Shown here: positions 56,513 to 64,000 of the stretch, one piece after another
How the letters are laid out: each line of letters opens with the position of its first letter
How positions within the stretch are numbered: position 1 is the stretch's first letter
NCBI GenBank assembly: GCA_016709875.1
Contig: JADJLZ010000002.1
Coordinates: 62,001-126,000 of the forward strand
DNA: 64,000 bases
From: Planctomycetota bacterium
Lineage (GTDB): Bacteria > Planctomycetota > UBA1135 > GCA-002686595
Direction of reading: 5' to 3'
Position numbers and translations under genes: made by a program
Notes under the pieces: model-generated
What the model was told of the DNA's origin: nothing
What the model saw: the letters and a program-made list of their open reading frames with translations, nothing else
Database searches by the model: none

Positions 56513-57620
56513 CCAGCGAGTCCCCCAGTCGATGGGGCTCGGCGGAAGGTGTCACGAGGAAGGTAGGCACGCCGGGATTCTCGGCGGAGAACGAGCGCAA
56601 ACCCGAGAGATCGGATGTGCCGATACGACGTGCCGTCTTGATCTCGATTGCCCCGCGCAGCTTGCCGTGCTTCTCGACCAGCAGGTCGACCTCGGCTCCG
56701 GTGTTGGTGCGCCAGAAGAAGAGCCGCGCCTCGGAGCGCGCATAGTCGAGCAGGCGCCGGCACTCGAGCACGAGCCATTGCTCGAAGAGCCGGCCGCGCG
56801 TGATCGGATCGACCTCGGCGGTCAGCCGCCGGTTGAGAGCGTTGGTCACTCCGGTGTCGAAGAGGTAGAAGCGCGGGTGGGCGACGAGCCTGGCCCGAAC
56901 GCTCTTGCGCCAGGCTTCGAGTCGCAAACCGAGCAGCGTGTCCTCGAGGATGCTGAAATACTCGCTCACGGTGCGGCCGGGAAGCGCGGCATCACGACCG
57001 ACGGACGAGGCGTTCAAGAGCTCGCCGCTCTGCGCCGCCGCCACGTCGAGGAAGCGCGCGAAGCCGCCGAGGTTGCGCACCAGGGCCTCGGCCTGGATCT
57101 CCTCTCGCAGGTACGTGTTCGCGTAGTCGGCGAGCAGCGAGCGCGCGTCCGCGTCATTCGAACTAACGACCGCGGGCAAGGCGCCGATGCGCAGCGCGCG
57201 CTCGAGGTCGAAGCTCTCGCCGTGTTCCTGCACGACGAGCGGGTGCAGCGGCAGCACCGCTGCCCGGCCCGCGAGCAGGTTCGCGCCGCCGCGCTTCAGC
57301 TTGCGCGCGCTCGAGCCGGTGAGCAGGAAGCGCACGGGCGTGCGCTCGATCAGCCCGTGGATCTCGTCGAGCAGGGCCGGGATGCGCTGCACCTCGTCGA
57401 CGAAGACCGTGCTCACGCCGCGCCGCACGCGCTCCTCGACCTCGAGACGGAAGAGCGAGGGGTCCTTCGAGTACTTCTGGAACAGGTCGGCGTGCAGCAG
57501 GTCGAGACGCCATGCGTCCGGGGGGAGTTGCCCCGCCATGAACGTGCTCTTCCCCGTCTGGCGCGGGCCGAGCAGAAGCACGGATCGCGTCGGCGGTAGC
57601 TCCAGAATTCGTGTGTACAT
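56466..57620 (-). CDS. AAA ATPase with DUF4143 C-terminal domain
   Basis: A 384-residue ATPase. Walker A is LLGPRQTGKSTFM (about 16-28), Walker B TVFVDEVQRIP (about 71-81) and the sensor region VRFLLTGSSARKLKRGGANL. The C-terminal DUF4143 domain contains FWRTNTGAEVDLLVEKHGKL and AIEIKTAR (about 306-336), a PD-(D/E)xK-like pattern. Such ATPases are frequent in accessory DNA; their role is not established, though some are linked to defence or toxin-like systems. It sits between coaC and coaB, which are normally adjacent, so it is probably an insertion. Its start codon is inside an 11-bp palindrome. Confidence 0.88.
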   Translation of the reverse strand: MYTRILELPPTRSVLLLGPRQTGKSTFMAGQLPPDAWRLDLLHADLFQKYSKDPSLFRLEVEERVRRGVSTVFVDEVQRIPALLDEIHGLIERTPVRFLLTGSSARKLKRGGANLLAGRAAVLPLHPLVVQEHGESFDLERALRIGALPAVVSSNDADARSLLADYANTYLREEIQAEALVRNLGGFARFLDVAAAQSGELLNASSVGRDAALPGRTVSEYFSILEDTLLGLRLEAWRKSVRARLVAHPRFYLFDTGVTNALNRRLTAEVDPITRGRLFEQWLVLECRRLLDYARSEARLFFWRTNTGAEVDLLVEKHGKLRGAIEIKTARRIGTSDLSGLRSFSAENPGVPTFLVTPSAEPHRLGDSLVTNWRDFLAQFREWL

Positions 57621-57651
57621 CCAGCCGAAGTGTAAAGCTTTTCGGCTGGAT
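57619..57651 (-). promoter_or_regulatory. Palindrome spanning the start codon of the DUF4143 ATPase
   Basis: Perfect 11-bp inverted repeat ATCCAGCCGAA (57619-57629) and TTCGGCTGGAT (57641-57651) with an 11-nt spacer. The ATG of the ATPase gene (57620-57618) lies in one arm. It could be an operator for autoregulation, or an RNA hairpin blocking the ribosome. It is AT-richer than the surrounding DNA. Confidence 0.55.
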
Positions 57652-57668
57652 ATGGGCAGAACTGTAAG

Positions 57669-57704
57669 CCGATAGGCCTTCTAGGCCACTGGAAGGCCTA
57701 TCGG
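57669..57704 (-). terminator. Inverted repeat at the coaC stop codon
   Basis: Perfect 12-bp arms CCGATAGGCCTT (57669-57680) and AAGGCCTATCGG (57693-57704) with a 12-nt spacer. The coaC stop codon is inside. It probably terminates the coaC operon before the ATPase gene, although no T run follows on the minus strand. Confidence 0.5.
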
Positions 57705-58240
57705 GCAAGCTTCCTTGCGACTCGCTCGACGATGCGCGCCGGCTCCGCCAGGCGCCCCTTGCCCTCGTCGCCGCAGGCCATGTGGCCCGCCTCGGGCTCG
57801 AGGATCTCCCAGCCGTCCTCGCGCAGCGTCACGAGGTTGCGCTGCACCGGCCGCGACTCGAGCATCGTCGGGTTCATCGCCGGGCAGAGGATGCGCGACT
57901 GCTTCGCGTCGAAGGCGAGCGCGACGGTGCCCAGGAGATCGTCCGCGAGGCCGTGCGCAAGGCGGCCGACGAGACCCGCGCTCGCGGGCGCCACGAGCAA
58001 GAGCTCGCCCCACTTCGCAAGCTCGATGTGATCCATCGCACCGCGGCGCTCCGGCCCGAACTCGTCCACCTGCGCGGGTTCGCCGCAGACGGCCTCGAAG
58101 AGCTGCGGGCTGACGAGCTTCGCGGCGTTGTGCGTGAGCACGGCGCGCACGGAGTGACCGGCCTGCGTCAGCTTGCTGGCGAGATCGCAGGCCTTGTAGA
58201 TCGCGACCGACGCGCCGCAGGCGAGCAGGATCCTGGCCAT
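57698..58240 (-). CDS. coaC: Phosphopantothenoylcysteine decarboxylase (CoaC)
   Basis: A 180-residue flavoprotein equal to the N-terminal half of CoaBC, making 4'-phosphopantetheine. It shows the HFCD-family segments GASVAIYKACDLASKLTQAG (about 9-28), MDHIELAKWGELLLVAPASA (about 69-88, active-site His) and LCPAMNPTML (about 118-127). CGDEGKGRLAEP is near the end, with the Cys of the active-site lid. The protein stops exactly at the domain boundary, so it is a true separate gene, not a truncated fusion. It follows gmk by 2 nt. Confidence 0.94.
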   Translation of the reverse strand: MARILLACGASVAIYKACDLASKLTQAGHSVRAVLTHNAAKLVSPQLFEAVCGEPAQVDEFGPERRGAMDHIELAKWGELLLVAPASAGLVGRLAHGLADDLLGTVALAFDAKQSRILCPAMNPTMLESRPVQRNLVTLREDGWEILEPEAGHMACGDEGKGRLAEPARIVERVARKLAR

Positions 58241-58242
58241 GT

Positions 58243-58824
58243 TCAGCGTCCCTTCCCGGCCGGGGCGTCCAGGCCCATCAGGCCGCGCACCTGCGCCACC
58301 GCGTGCTCCAGATCGTCGTTGACCACGACGTGATCGTACTTGGTGCGCTCGCGGTATTCGTCAGCCGCCTTGTGCAGGCGCCGCTCGAGCACGACGGGCG
58401 TCTCCGTGTTGCGGCGCTCCAGGCGCCGGCGCAACTCCTCGAAGTCGGGCGGCGCGATGAAGATGTACTGCCCCGGTTCGCCCAGCGCCTTCAGCTGCAG
58501 TGCGCCTTGCACGTCGATCTCGAGCAGGTAGAGCTGGCCTTTCTCGATCGCATCCTCGAGCGGCCCGCGCAGGGTGCCGTAGAGGTTGCCGTAGACCTCG
58601 GCGTGCTCGATGAAGTCGCCGTGCGCGCTGCGCTGCTTGAACTCCTCGACGGTGAGAAAATGGTAGTCGCGACCGTCGACCTCGCCCGGGCGCATCTTGC
58701 GCGTCGTCGCGGAGACGGAGAAGCACACGCGCGGGTCCTCGAGCAGGCGCTTGCAGATCGTGCTCTTGCCCGAACCCGAGGGGCCCGAGATCACGACCAT
58801 CCGTCCGCGTTCGCCCGTGCTCAT
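58243..58824 (-). CDS. gmk: Guanylate kinase
   Basis: A 193-residue kinase phosphorylating GMP to GDP. P-loop GPSGSGKSTICKRL lies at about 14-27, then TTRKMRPGEVDGRDYHFLT (GMP-binding, about 40-58), GNLYGTLRGPLEDAI and LEIDVQGALQLK. The lid and C-terminal regions are complete. The ATG at 58824 overlaps the yicC stop (ATGA). In many bacteria rpoZ follows gmk; here coaC does, and no omega-subunit gene is seen. Confidence 0.96.
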   Translation of the reverse strand: MSTGERGRMVVISGPSGSGKSTICKRLLEDPRVCFSVSATTRKMRPGEVDGRDYHFLTVEEFKQRSAHGDFIEHAEVYGNLYGTLRGPLEDAIEKGQLYLLEIDVQGALQLKALGEPGQYIFIAPPDFEELRRRLERRNTETPVVLERRLHKAADEYRERTKYDHVVVNDDLEHAVAQVRGLMGLDAPAGKGR

Positions 58825-59702
58825 TCGACGTTCTGCACCTGCTCGCGCAGGCGCTCGATGCGCGTCTTGACCTCGACCACCGAGTGCGCGACCTCGGCGT
58901 CGTTGCACTTCGAGCCGATCGTGTTGGCCTCGCGCAGCAGTTCCTGCACGAGAAAATCGAGCTGCCGGCCGGTCGCGCCGCCCTTCTCGAGCAGCGCGCT
59001 CCACTGCACGAGATGGCTCGAGAGGCGCGCGAGCTCCTCGCCCACGTCCATGCGATCGGCCAGCAGCGCCAGCTCGCGCGGGAGCTCCGCGGGCCCTAAC
59101 TTGATCCCGCCGCCGAGCAGGTCCTGCATGCGCGTGCGCAGCTTCTTGTGGTGCTCCTTGACGACCTTGGGCATGCGCTTTTCGATGCGCGCGGCCTCCT
59201 TCGTGAGCGCGGCGGTGTTCGCGCGCAGGTCCTGGAGCAGTGCCGCGCCCTCGCGCTCGCGCATCGCGACGAGTTCCGCGAGCCCGTCGCGCACAGCGCC
59301 GCGCAAGAGGCGCGCCTCGCGCTCGGCGAGCTTGGGATCGGACTGCGAGCCGACCACGCCGGGCAGCGCGAGGATCGTCTCGAGCTTCGGCCGGCCTTCG
59401 AGACCCAGCTCCTTCGCCAGCGACTCGACCTCGGTCATGTAGCGTTGGGCGAGTTCGCGGTCGATGCGCACGGTCGAGCCGCCGCCTGCGTCCACCGAGA
59501 CGCTGAGCGAGACCGAGCCGCGCTCGAGGACCTTGCGCACCGCGGCCTCGACCTCGCCTTCGAAGCTCGCGAGCTCGGGCGGGAGCTTGACCTTGAGCTG
59601 CAGGAAGCGGTGGTTGACCGAGCGCACCTCGACGCGCACCTGCACCTGCGCCTCGGAGCTGGTCGCGGCCCCGAAGCCGGTCATCGAGCGCAGCGCGGCC
59701 AT
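58821..59702 (-). CDS. yicC: YicC-family endoribonuclease
   Basis: A 293-residue YicC protein. The conserved N-terminus (SMTGFGAATSSEAQVQVRVE, then RSVNHRFLQLKVKLPPEL) and C-terminus (KGGATGRQLDFLVQELLREA, NTIGSKCND and VEVKTRIERLREQVQNVE) are intact. The family cleaves RNA in E. coli and is commonly next to gmk, as here. The middle is helical. It starts at the ATG at 59702, 5 nt after pyrE. Confidence 0.95.
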   Translation of the reverse strand: MAALRSMTGFGAATSSEAQVQVRVEVRSVNHRFLQLKVKLPPELASFEGEVEAAVRKVLERGSVSLSVSVDAGGGSTVRIDRELAQRYMTEVESLAKELGLEGRPKLETILALPGVVGSQSDPKLAEREARLLRGAVRDGLAELVAMREREGAALLQDLRANTAALTKEAARIEKRMPKVVKEHHKKLRTRMQDLLGGGIKLGPAELPRELALLADRMDVGEELARLSSHLVQWSALLEKGGATGRQLDFLVQELLREANTIGSKCNDAEVAHSVVEVKTRIERLREQVQNVE

Positions 59703-59707
59703 GCGTC

Positions 59708-60304
59708 TCAGGCCGGCTTCGGCCGGCTGCCGGGCTTGATCGCTTTGCCGCCTGCCTTGCAGAGCGGGCATTCCTCGGGCTTCCACGAGTTGACCGCGAC
59801 CGCGCAGAGCGTCGTGAGCTCGAGCCCGTCCTTGGCGAAGGGGTTGCCGCCCGAGCGGTTGACGATGCCGCCGACGCCGACGGTGGGCACGTCGAAGCCC
59901 TTGAGCACCTCGATCACCTCGCGCGCGGATCCGCCGGTCGTGATCACGTCCTCGACGACGAGCACGCGCGTGCCCGGCCCGATCTTGAAGCCGCGCCGCA
60001 GGCCCATCTTGCCGTCGGTGCGCTCGGTGAACTGGCAGCGGGCTCCGAGCGCGCGCGCCATCTCGTGCGCCCAGATCACCGCGCCGAGCGCGGGCCCCAT
60101 CACCACGTCGAAGGGCTTGGGGTCGCGCGCGCGCAGCTTCGCGGCGAGCGCCTGGGCGAGCTTCTCCGCGCGCTTGGGATCCTCGAGGATCAGCGCGCAC
60201 TGGAAATAGCGGTCGCTGTGCAGCCCCGAGGAGAGTTCGAAGTGCCCTTCGAGCATCGCGCCCGAGGAGCGGAAGAGATCGAGGACCTGTGTCTCGTCCA
60301 GCAT
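59708..60304 (-). CDS. pyrE: Orotate phosphoribosyltransferase
   Basis: A 198-residue pyrimidine-synthesis enzyme making OMP from orotate and PRPP. The PRPP-binding loop is VLVVEDVITTGGSAREVIEV (about 113-132), and LEGHFELSSGLHSDRYFQCA is the orotate-site segment. The C-terminal tail ECPLCKAGGKAIKPGSR has two cysteines, a feature of one bacterial subgroup as I recall. It is 9 nt after secG and 5 nt before yicC in the operon. With carA 18 kb away, pyrimidine genes are scattered. Confidence 0.94.
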   Translation of the reverse strand: MLDETQVLDLFRSSGAMLEGHFELSSGLHSDRYFQCALILEDPKRAEKLAQALAAKLRARDPKPFDVVMGPALGAVIWAHEMARALGARCQFTERTDGKMGLRRGFKIGPGTRVLVVEDVITTGGSAREVIEVLKGFDVPTVGVGGIVNRSGGNPFAKDGLELTTLCAVAVNSWKPEECPLCKAGGKAIKPGSRPKPA

Positions 60305-60313
60305 GGCGTGCGG

Positions 60314-60688
60314 CTACTTCTTGGGCTCTTCGGCGGGGACCGCGGGAGGCGTGCTTCCGCCAGCGTCGGCGGGAGCCGCGGGCGGAGTCGCAGTGTTCGT
60401 GTCGGCCGGAGGCGTGCTGAGCGCCGGGCTCGATTGCACGACCGACGAGCCGGTCTCGGCGCGGTTCACCATGTGGATCGCCAGCGCGCAGATCAGGAAC
60501 ACGGCGCAGGTCCAGCCGGTGAACTGGTTGATGCCCTTCGTGCCCACGCCGAAGGTCTGCTGGCCTTCGGTGCCGAGCGCGCCGGTCAGACCGCCGCCCT
60601 TGCCTTCCTGGAGCAGGATCACGACGACCAGCACGATGGCCGAGAGGACGAAGAGGATGTAGAGGAGGGTGCTGAGAAGGGGCAACAT
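60314..60688 (-). CDS. secG: Protein-export membrane protein SecG
   Basis: A 124-residue Sec translocon subunit. Two membrane helices (about 4-25 and 57-76) flank the signature loop LLQEGKGGGLTGALGT (about 25-40) and FGVGTKGINQFTGW. The tail after residue 80 is a Pro/Ala/Thr-rich extension with no structure evident. The ATG at 60688 was chosen, 14 nt after the tpiA stop. Confidence 0.94.
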   Translation of the reverse strand: MLPLLSTLLYILFVLSAIVLVVVILLQEGKGGGLTGALGTEGQQTFGVGTKGINQFTGWTCAVFLICALAIHMVNRAETGSSVVQSSPALSTPPADTNTATPPAAPADAGGSTPPAVPAEEPKK

Positions 60689-60702
60689 GGCGGGTTCAGA
60701 CT

Positions 60703-61455
60703 CTAACGGGACTCGAGGATGCCGAGGAAGCTCTCGGCCTGGATCGACGCGCCCCCGACGAGGCAGCCGTCTACGTCGTTCGCGGAGAGGATCTCGCGCG
60801 CGTTCTGGGGCTTGACGCTGCCACCGTACTGGATGCGCAGCCGCTCGGCGGGCGCTTCCTGGTACATGCCGGCGAAGACGCCGCGCAGGTAGGCGTGGGC
60901 GGCGCTCGCCTGAGCGGGGGTCGCGTTGAGGCCGGTGCCGATGGCCCAGACCGGCTCGTAGGCGACGGTCAGGCGCCCGAGCTCGCGCGCGGCGACGAGC
61001 GCGAGGCCGGCGGTGAGCTGGCGGCCGATGACCTTCTCGGTGAGCTTGCCGTTGCGCTCCTCGAGCGTCTCGCCGACGCACAGGATCACCTCGAGGCCCG
61101 CGGCGAGCGCGATCCGAACCTTGGCGTTGATGAGCTCGTCGCCCTCGTTGTAGACGTGCCTGCGCTCGGAGTGGCCGAGGATCACGGCGTCCGCGCCCAC
61201 GTCCGCAAGCATCGCGGCGCTGATCTCGCCGGTGAAGGCGCCCGCGGGCTGGTCGCAGCAGTTCTGCGCGCCGACCTTGATGTTCGAGCCCTCGAGCGCG
61301 CGCACGACCTCCGCGAGATACACGCAAGGCGGAAAGACCGCGATGTCGACGTCCTCGCGCGCTCCGGCGCGTTCGCGCAACACGGAGACGAGCGCGAGCG
61401 CGCTCTTGCGCTCGAGGTTCATCTTCCAGTTGCCCGCGATGTACTTCTTCCTCAT
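60703..61455 (-). CDS. tpiA: Triose-phosphate isomerase
   Basis: A 250-residue TIM barrel. Catalytic Lys in AGNWKMNL (about 7-14), electrophilic His in VILGHSERR (about 91-99), catalytic Glu in VAYEPVWAIGTGL (about 163-175, with the loop 6 region) and the phosphate-binding IQYGGSVKP and DGCLVGGAS are all present. The length is standard. It starts at the ATG at 61455, which overlaps the aroF stop (ATGA). Confidence 0.97.
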   Translation of the reverse strand: MRKKYIAGNWKMNLERKSALALVSVLRERAGAREDVDIAVFPPCVYLAEVVRALEGSNIKVGAQNCCDQPAGAFTGEISAAMLADVGADAVILGHSERRHVYNEGDELINAKVRIALAAGLEVILCVGETLEERNGKLTEKVIGRQLTAGLALVAARELGRLTVAYEPVWAIGTGLNATPAQASAAHAYLRGVFAGMYQEAPAERLRIQYGGSVKPQNAREILSANDVDGCLVGGASIQAESFLGILESR

Positions 61456-62495
61456 GAGGCGAGCGCCTTGCTGAGCTCGAAATGCACCAGGCGCCGGCCG
61501 TCGAGGGCCGCGAGCGCCGCCGTGTCGCGCGCGATCTCCTCGAAGGCGTCGGGCGTGATCGCCTGCGCGCCGTCGGAGTGGACCTCGCTGACGTCGGTGT
61601 GCACCTCGAGGATCAGGCCGTCCGCGCCCGCGGCGATGCCCGCGCGCGCGAGCGCGCGCACGAGGTCCGCGCGGCCGGCGGCGTGGCTGGGATCGGCGAC
61701 GACGGGCAGGTGCGTGGCCTTCTTGAGGTAGGCGATCGCGCCCACGTCGAGCAGGTTGCGCGTGATCTTGTCGAAGCCGCGGATGCCGCGCTCGCACAGC
61801 ACGACCTGCGTGTTGCCCTGCGCGAGCACGAATTCGGCCGCGAGCAGGAATTCGCGCACGGTCGCGCCAAAACTGCGCTTCAGCAGCACCGGCTTGCGCG
61901 TGCGGCCGACCTCGGTCAGCAGCGGCCCGTTGGTCATGCTGCGCGCGCCGATCTGGTACATGTCGGCCACCTCGCCGACCTTCTCGACGTCGCGCGGATC
62001 GAGCACCTCGGTCACGATGCCCAGGCCCGTCTCGGCGCGCACGCGCGCGAGCATTTCGAGGCCCTCCTCGCCCAGTCCCTGGAAGGAGTAGGGCGAGCTG
62101 CGCGGCTTGTACGCGCCGCCGCGCAAGAGCGTCGCGCCGCGCGCGCGCACGGCGGTCGCGATCTCGAGCAGGCGCGGCCAGGTCTCGACCGCGCACGGGC
62201 CGGCGACCAGCGAGAGCTCTTTCCCTCCGAAACGGCCGCCGTGCACGCGCACCTGCGTGTCGGGTTGGCCGGGCGCGCGCTCGTGGCGCTCGCGGGCGTT
62301 GTCCGATTCCAGAACCGCAGCGACGCCGACGAGATCCTCGAAGAGCGAGCGGTGGTCGGGCCGTCCGGAGCCCTCCAGGCGCAGGAATTCACTTCCCGAA
62401 TCGAGGAAGCTCGTGCGGTAACCGAGCTCGGAGGCCAGGCCGAGGATGGCTTCGAGCTGGGGGGCGGGCAGGGCCCGGCGCAGGCGCAGGAGCAT
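61452..62495 (-). CDS. aroF: 3-deoxy-7-phosphoheptulonate synthase, type I-beta
   Basis: A 347-residue shikimate-pathway entry enzyme. An N-terminal ferredoxin-like regulatory domain (about 1-70) precedes the barrel: ELSLVAGPCAVETWPRLLEI (about 90-109), LRGGAYKPRSSPYSFQGLGE (about 123-142), QIGARSMTNGPLLTEVGRT, KPVLLKRSFGATVREFLLAA and VVADPSHAAGRADLV. The KPRSSPY motif and the N-terminal domain point to DAHP synthase of the beta class; the related KdsA lacks that domain. It is the first gene of the aroF-tpiA-secG-pyrE-yicC-gmk-coaC operon, divergent from the HD hydrolase. Confidence 0.93.
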   Translation of the reverse strand: MLLRLRRALPAPQLEAILGLASELGYRTSFLDSGSEFLRLEGSGRPDHRSLFEDLVGVAAVLESDNARERHERAPGQPDTQVRVHGGRFGGKELSLVAGPCAVETWPRLLEIATAVRARGATLLRGGAYKPRSSPYSFQGLGEEGLEMLARVRAETGLGIVTEVLDPRDVEKVGEVADMYQIGARSMTNGPLLTEVGRTRKPVLLKRSFGATVREFLLAAEFVLAQGNTQVVLCERGIRGFDKITRNLLDVGAIAYLKKATHLPVVADPSHAAGRADLVRALARAGIAAGADGLILEVHTDVSEVHSDGAQAITPDAFEEIARDTAALAALDGRRLVHFELSKALAS

Positions 62496-62582
62496 GGATG
62501 GCGGCTCGGCAGACTCTTGGGGACGGAGCGGAAACCCGACAATATGAGGTCCGACCAGGATACCGTCAAACCCGGCAAGTTC

Positions 62583-63149
62583 ATGGCGTCCCCCCTCCTC
62601 GAAGCGCTGCTCACGCTCCAGTGCCTGCAGGACCTGCCTCGGACGGGCTGGATCCAGCGCGGGATCGTGCCTCAAGAGACGATCGCGGGGCATATTCTGG
62701 GCGTCTGCGAGCTGGTTTTGGCGCTCGGGCCGGCCGTGGAACCGCCGCTCGACAGCGAGCGCTGCCTGGCCCTGGCACTGGTGCACGACGCCCCCGAGGC
62801 GCTGCTCGGCGACCTGCCGCGGACGGCCGCGGAGCTGCTGCCCGAGGGCGCCAAGCGCCACGCCGAGGCGCGGGCGGCCGAACGAGTGCTCGGGCCGCTC
62901 TCGGCGCTCGCGCGCGAGCGCTTCGAGGAGCACGCGCGCGGGGTGAGCCGCGAGGCGCGCTTCACGCGTGTCTGCGACCGGCTGCAGCTGGGCCTGCGCC
63001 TCCTCGGCTACCGACGGACGGGGCAGGCCGGCCTCGAGGAGTTCGAGGCGACGCTGCGCGAGCTCGACTGCGGCGAGTTCGAGCCCGCACGCGGGTTGCA
63101 GCGCGAGCTCGTCGCCGAACTCGAGCGACTCCGCCGGGCTGGGCTTTGA
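62583..63149 (+). CDS. HD-domain hydrolase (YfbR/HDDC2-like)
   Basis: A 188-residue protein with a single HD domain: His in VPQETIAGHILGVCELVLAL (about 33-52), HD in ALALVHDAPEALLGDLPRT (about 68-86) and a later helix. LQCLQDLPRTGWIQRGI near the N-terminus is typical of the HDDC2/YfbR group, which dephosphorylates 5'-deoxynucleotides. A distal metal-binding Asp is probably in VCDRLQLGL. The ATG at 62583 starts directly at the domain; an in-frame ATG at 62544 would add 13 residues. Confidence 0.8.
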   Translation: MASPLLEALLTLQCLQDLPRTGWIQRGIVPQETIAGHILGVCELVLALGPAVEPPLDSERCLALALVHDAPEALLGDLPRTAAELLPEGAKRHAEARAAERVLGPLSALARERFEEHARGVSREARFTRVCDRLQLGLRLLGYRRTGQAGLEEFEATLRELDCGEFEPARGLQRELVAELERLRRAGL

Positions 63150-63184
63150 ACTCGCGCCGCGCGGCGGCGTAGCCTCTGGCCCAG

Positions 63185-64000
63185 ATGCGCCTCTGGCCGT
63201 TCCTCAAGCTCGCGATCCCGCTCGGCACGCTGGCCGCGCTGGCGATCGGCTACGCCGTGCAACGCGCGACGCTGCAACCCGATCCACCGATCGACATCCA
63301 GCGGCCGCCGCCCGCGACCTTCGCCAAGCTCGAGCCGCCGGTGCATGGACATCGCCTCGCGGGGCGAGTCAGCGCGCCGAGCGGGGAAGCGCTCGACCGC
63401 GCGCTCGTCTGGGTGCGCAGCGGCGACGAAGGCAGTTTCACGCGCACCGACGCGCAGGGCGCATTCGGCTTCGACGACCTCGGGCCCGGCCCCTGGCCGG
63501 CGAAGATCGTCGCGCTGGGTTTCGAGCCGCTGGACCTGACGCTCGAGGACACGGGCAAGCTCACGCAGATCGCGCTCGCCAAGGCCTACGGTCCGCCGCC
63601 GACGCTCGCGCGGGTCGAGCACGAGCCGCTCGCGGGGCAGCTCGAGTTGCCCGCGGGCTTCGACGCGAGCGACTGCGAGGTCGTGCTCGAGCCCGAGGCG
63701 CCGACGAGCATCGACTCTGCGCTCCCGCGGCGCGCGCGCTGCGATGCACAGGGCGCGTTTCATTTCGACGACCTGATCGCGGCCAAGTACCTCGTGCGCG
63801 TGCTGCCCGCCTGGGCGCGCGGCGGGAGCTGGCCCGACCTCGTCGCGGGCGTCGCGGGCAAGGCCTCGCACGAGTTCACGCACGCGAAAGGCGCGCAACT
63901 CGCGGTGCAGCTCGAGCTCGGGAGCATCCAGGGCACGCTCGCGGAGGCCAGCGGCGCGCCGGTCGAGGGGGCCCTGGCCGAACTGGCGCTCGCCAGCGAC
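63185..64000 (+). CDS. Membrane-anchored carboxypeptidase-regulatory-like domain protein, 3' end missing
   Basis: Open from the ATG at 63185 to the window edge (272 codons). An N-terminal membrane anchor (FLKLAIPLGTLAALAIGYAV) is followed by at least two carboxypeptidase-D regulatory-like beta domains: LAGRVSAPSGEALDRALVWV with RTDAQGAFGFDDLGPG, and a second one with RCDAQGAFHFDDLIAAKYLV. A third appears to begin at LGSIQGTLAEASGAPVEGAL. These Ig-like repeats are common in planctomycetal exported proteins. The C-terminus is outside the window. Confidence 0.78.
   Translation, partial: MRLWPFLKLAIPLGTLAALAIGYAVQRATLQPDPPIDIQRPPPATFAKLEPPVHGHRLAGRVSAPSGEALDRALVWVRSGDEGSFTRTDAQGAFGFDDLGPGPWPAKIVALGFEPLDLTLEDTGKLTQIALAKAYGPPPTLARVEHEPLAGQLELPAGFDASDCEVVLEPEAPTSIDSALPRRARCDAQGAFHFDDLIAAKYLVRVLPAWARGGSWPDLVAGVAGKASHEFTHAKGAQLAVQLELGSIQGTLAEASGAPVEGALAELALASD

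Noticed and set aside
55269..58240. coaB and coaC as halves of one broken CoaBC gene
   Set aside because: Each has its own start and stop at the natural domain boundary, and separate genes are common in this group; no half-domain is cut.

Overview
This 64-kb window is very GC-rich, gene-dense chromosomal DNA, mostly housekeeping genes, from what looks like a Gram-negative-type bacterium of the Planctomycetota or a close relative. The evidence for that is inference from gene content: a Tat-exported alkaline-phosphatase-superfamily protein beside a PSCyt2/DUF1549-like protein and a multihaem cytochrome, exported proteins carrying EF-hand loops, an outer-membrane porin-like protein, separate coaC and coaB genes, and a DUF2203 protein. 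No insertion sequence, prophage, CRISPR array or rRNA operon is visible. Many neighbouring genes overlap by exactly 4 nt (GTGA, ATGA or TTGA), pointing to compact, translationally coupled operons.

Layout. 1-6.4 kb: a 2-oxoacid dehydrogenase locus of branched-chain type (E1 alpha, E1 beta, a lysine-less lipoyl-like protein, E2, DUF2442, a second E1 alpha, and the start of dihydrolipoamide dehydrogenase), followed by lipoyl synthase lipA at 7.0-7.9 kb, which makes the cofactor of E2. 7.9-14 kb: a three-gene exported cluster ending in a 1,282-residue decahaem/beta-propeller/EF-hand fusion. 14-21.6 kb: a divergent sigma-70 factor, acyl-CoA dehydrogenase, methyltransferase, lipoprotein, dGTPase and an ABC-2 exporter. 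21.6-32.6 kb: rnc-mfd-SurA-like operon, rpsT with a TPR gene, def-ribF, tRNA-Phe with a clear promoter, translation-rescue factor, porin. 32.7-42.4 kb: YyaL/SPATA20 protein, SDR, folE-queD, DUF2203, an exported helical-repeat protein, tsaD, larB-carA. 42.4-53.8 kb, minus strand: priA, MazG-like, SpoIIE-type phosphatase, pgpA-pgsA, rimO, then ftsK followed by a motor-less FtsK-like paralogue. 54-64 kb: SGNH protein, coaB, an AAA/DUF4143 ATPase inserted between coaB and coaC, the aroF-tpiA-secG-pyrE-yicC-gmk-coaC operon, an HD hydrolase and a truncated carboxypeptidase-regulatory-domain protein.

The most unusual items are the decahaem/propeller/EF-hand fusion and its partners, the FtsK-like protein that has membrane segments, an acidic linker and a gamma-type winged helix but no ATPase (with an apparent +1 frameshift), the lipoyl-domain protein without a lipoylation lysine, the SpoIIE phosphatase lacking two metal ligands, the eight-module exported repeat protein, and the palindrome spanning the start codon of the DUF4143 ATPase. 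All product names come from reading motifs by eye; no database search was possible.
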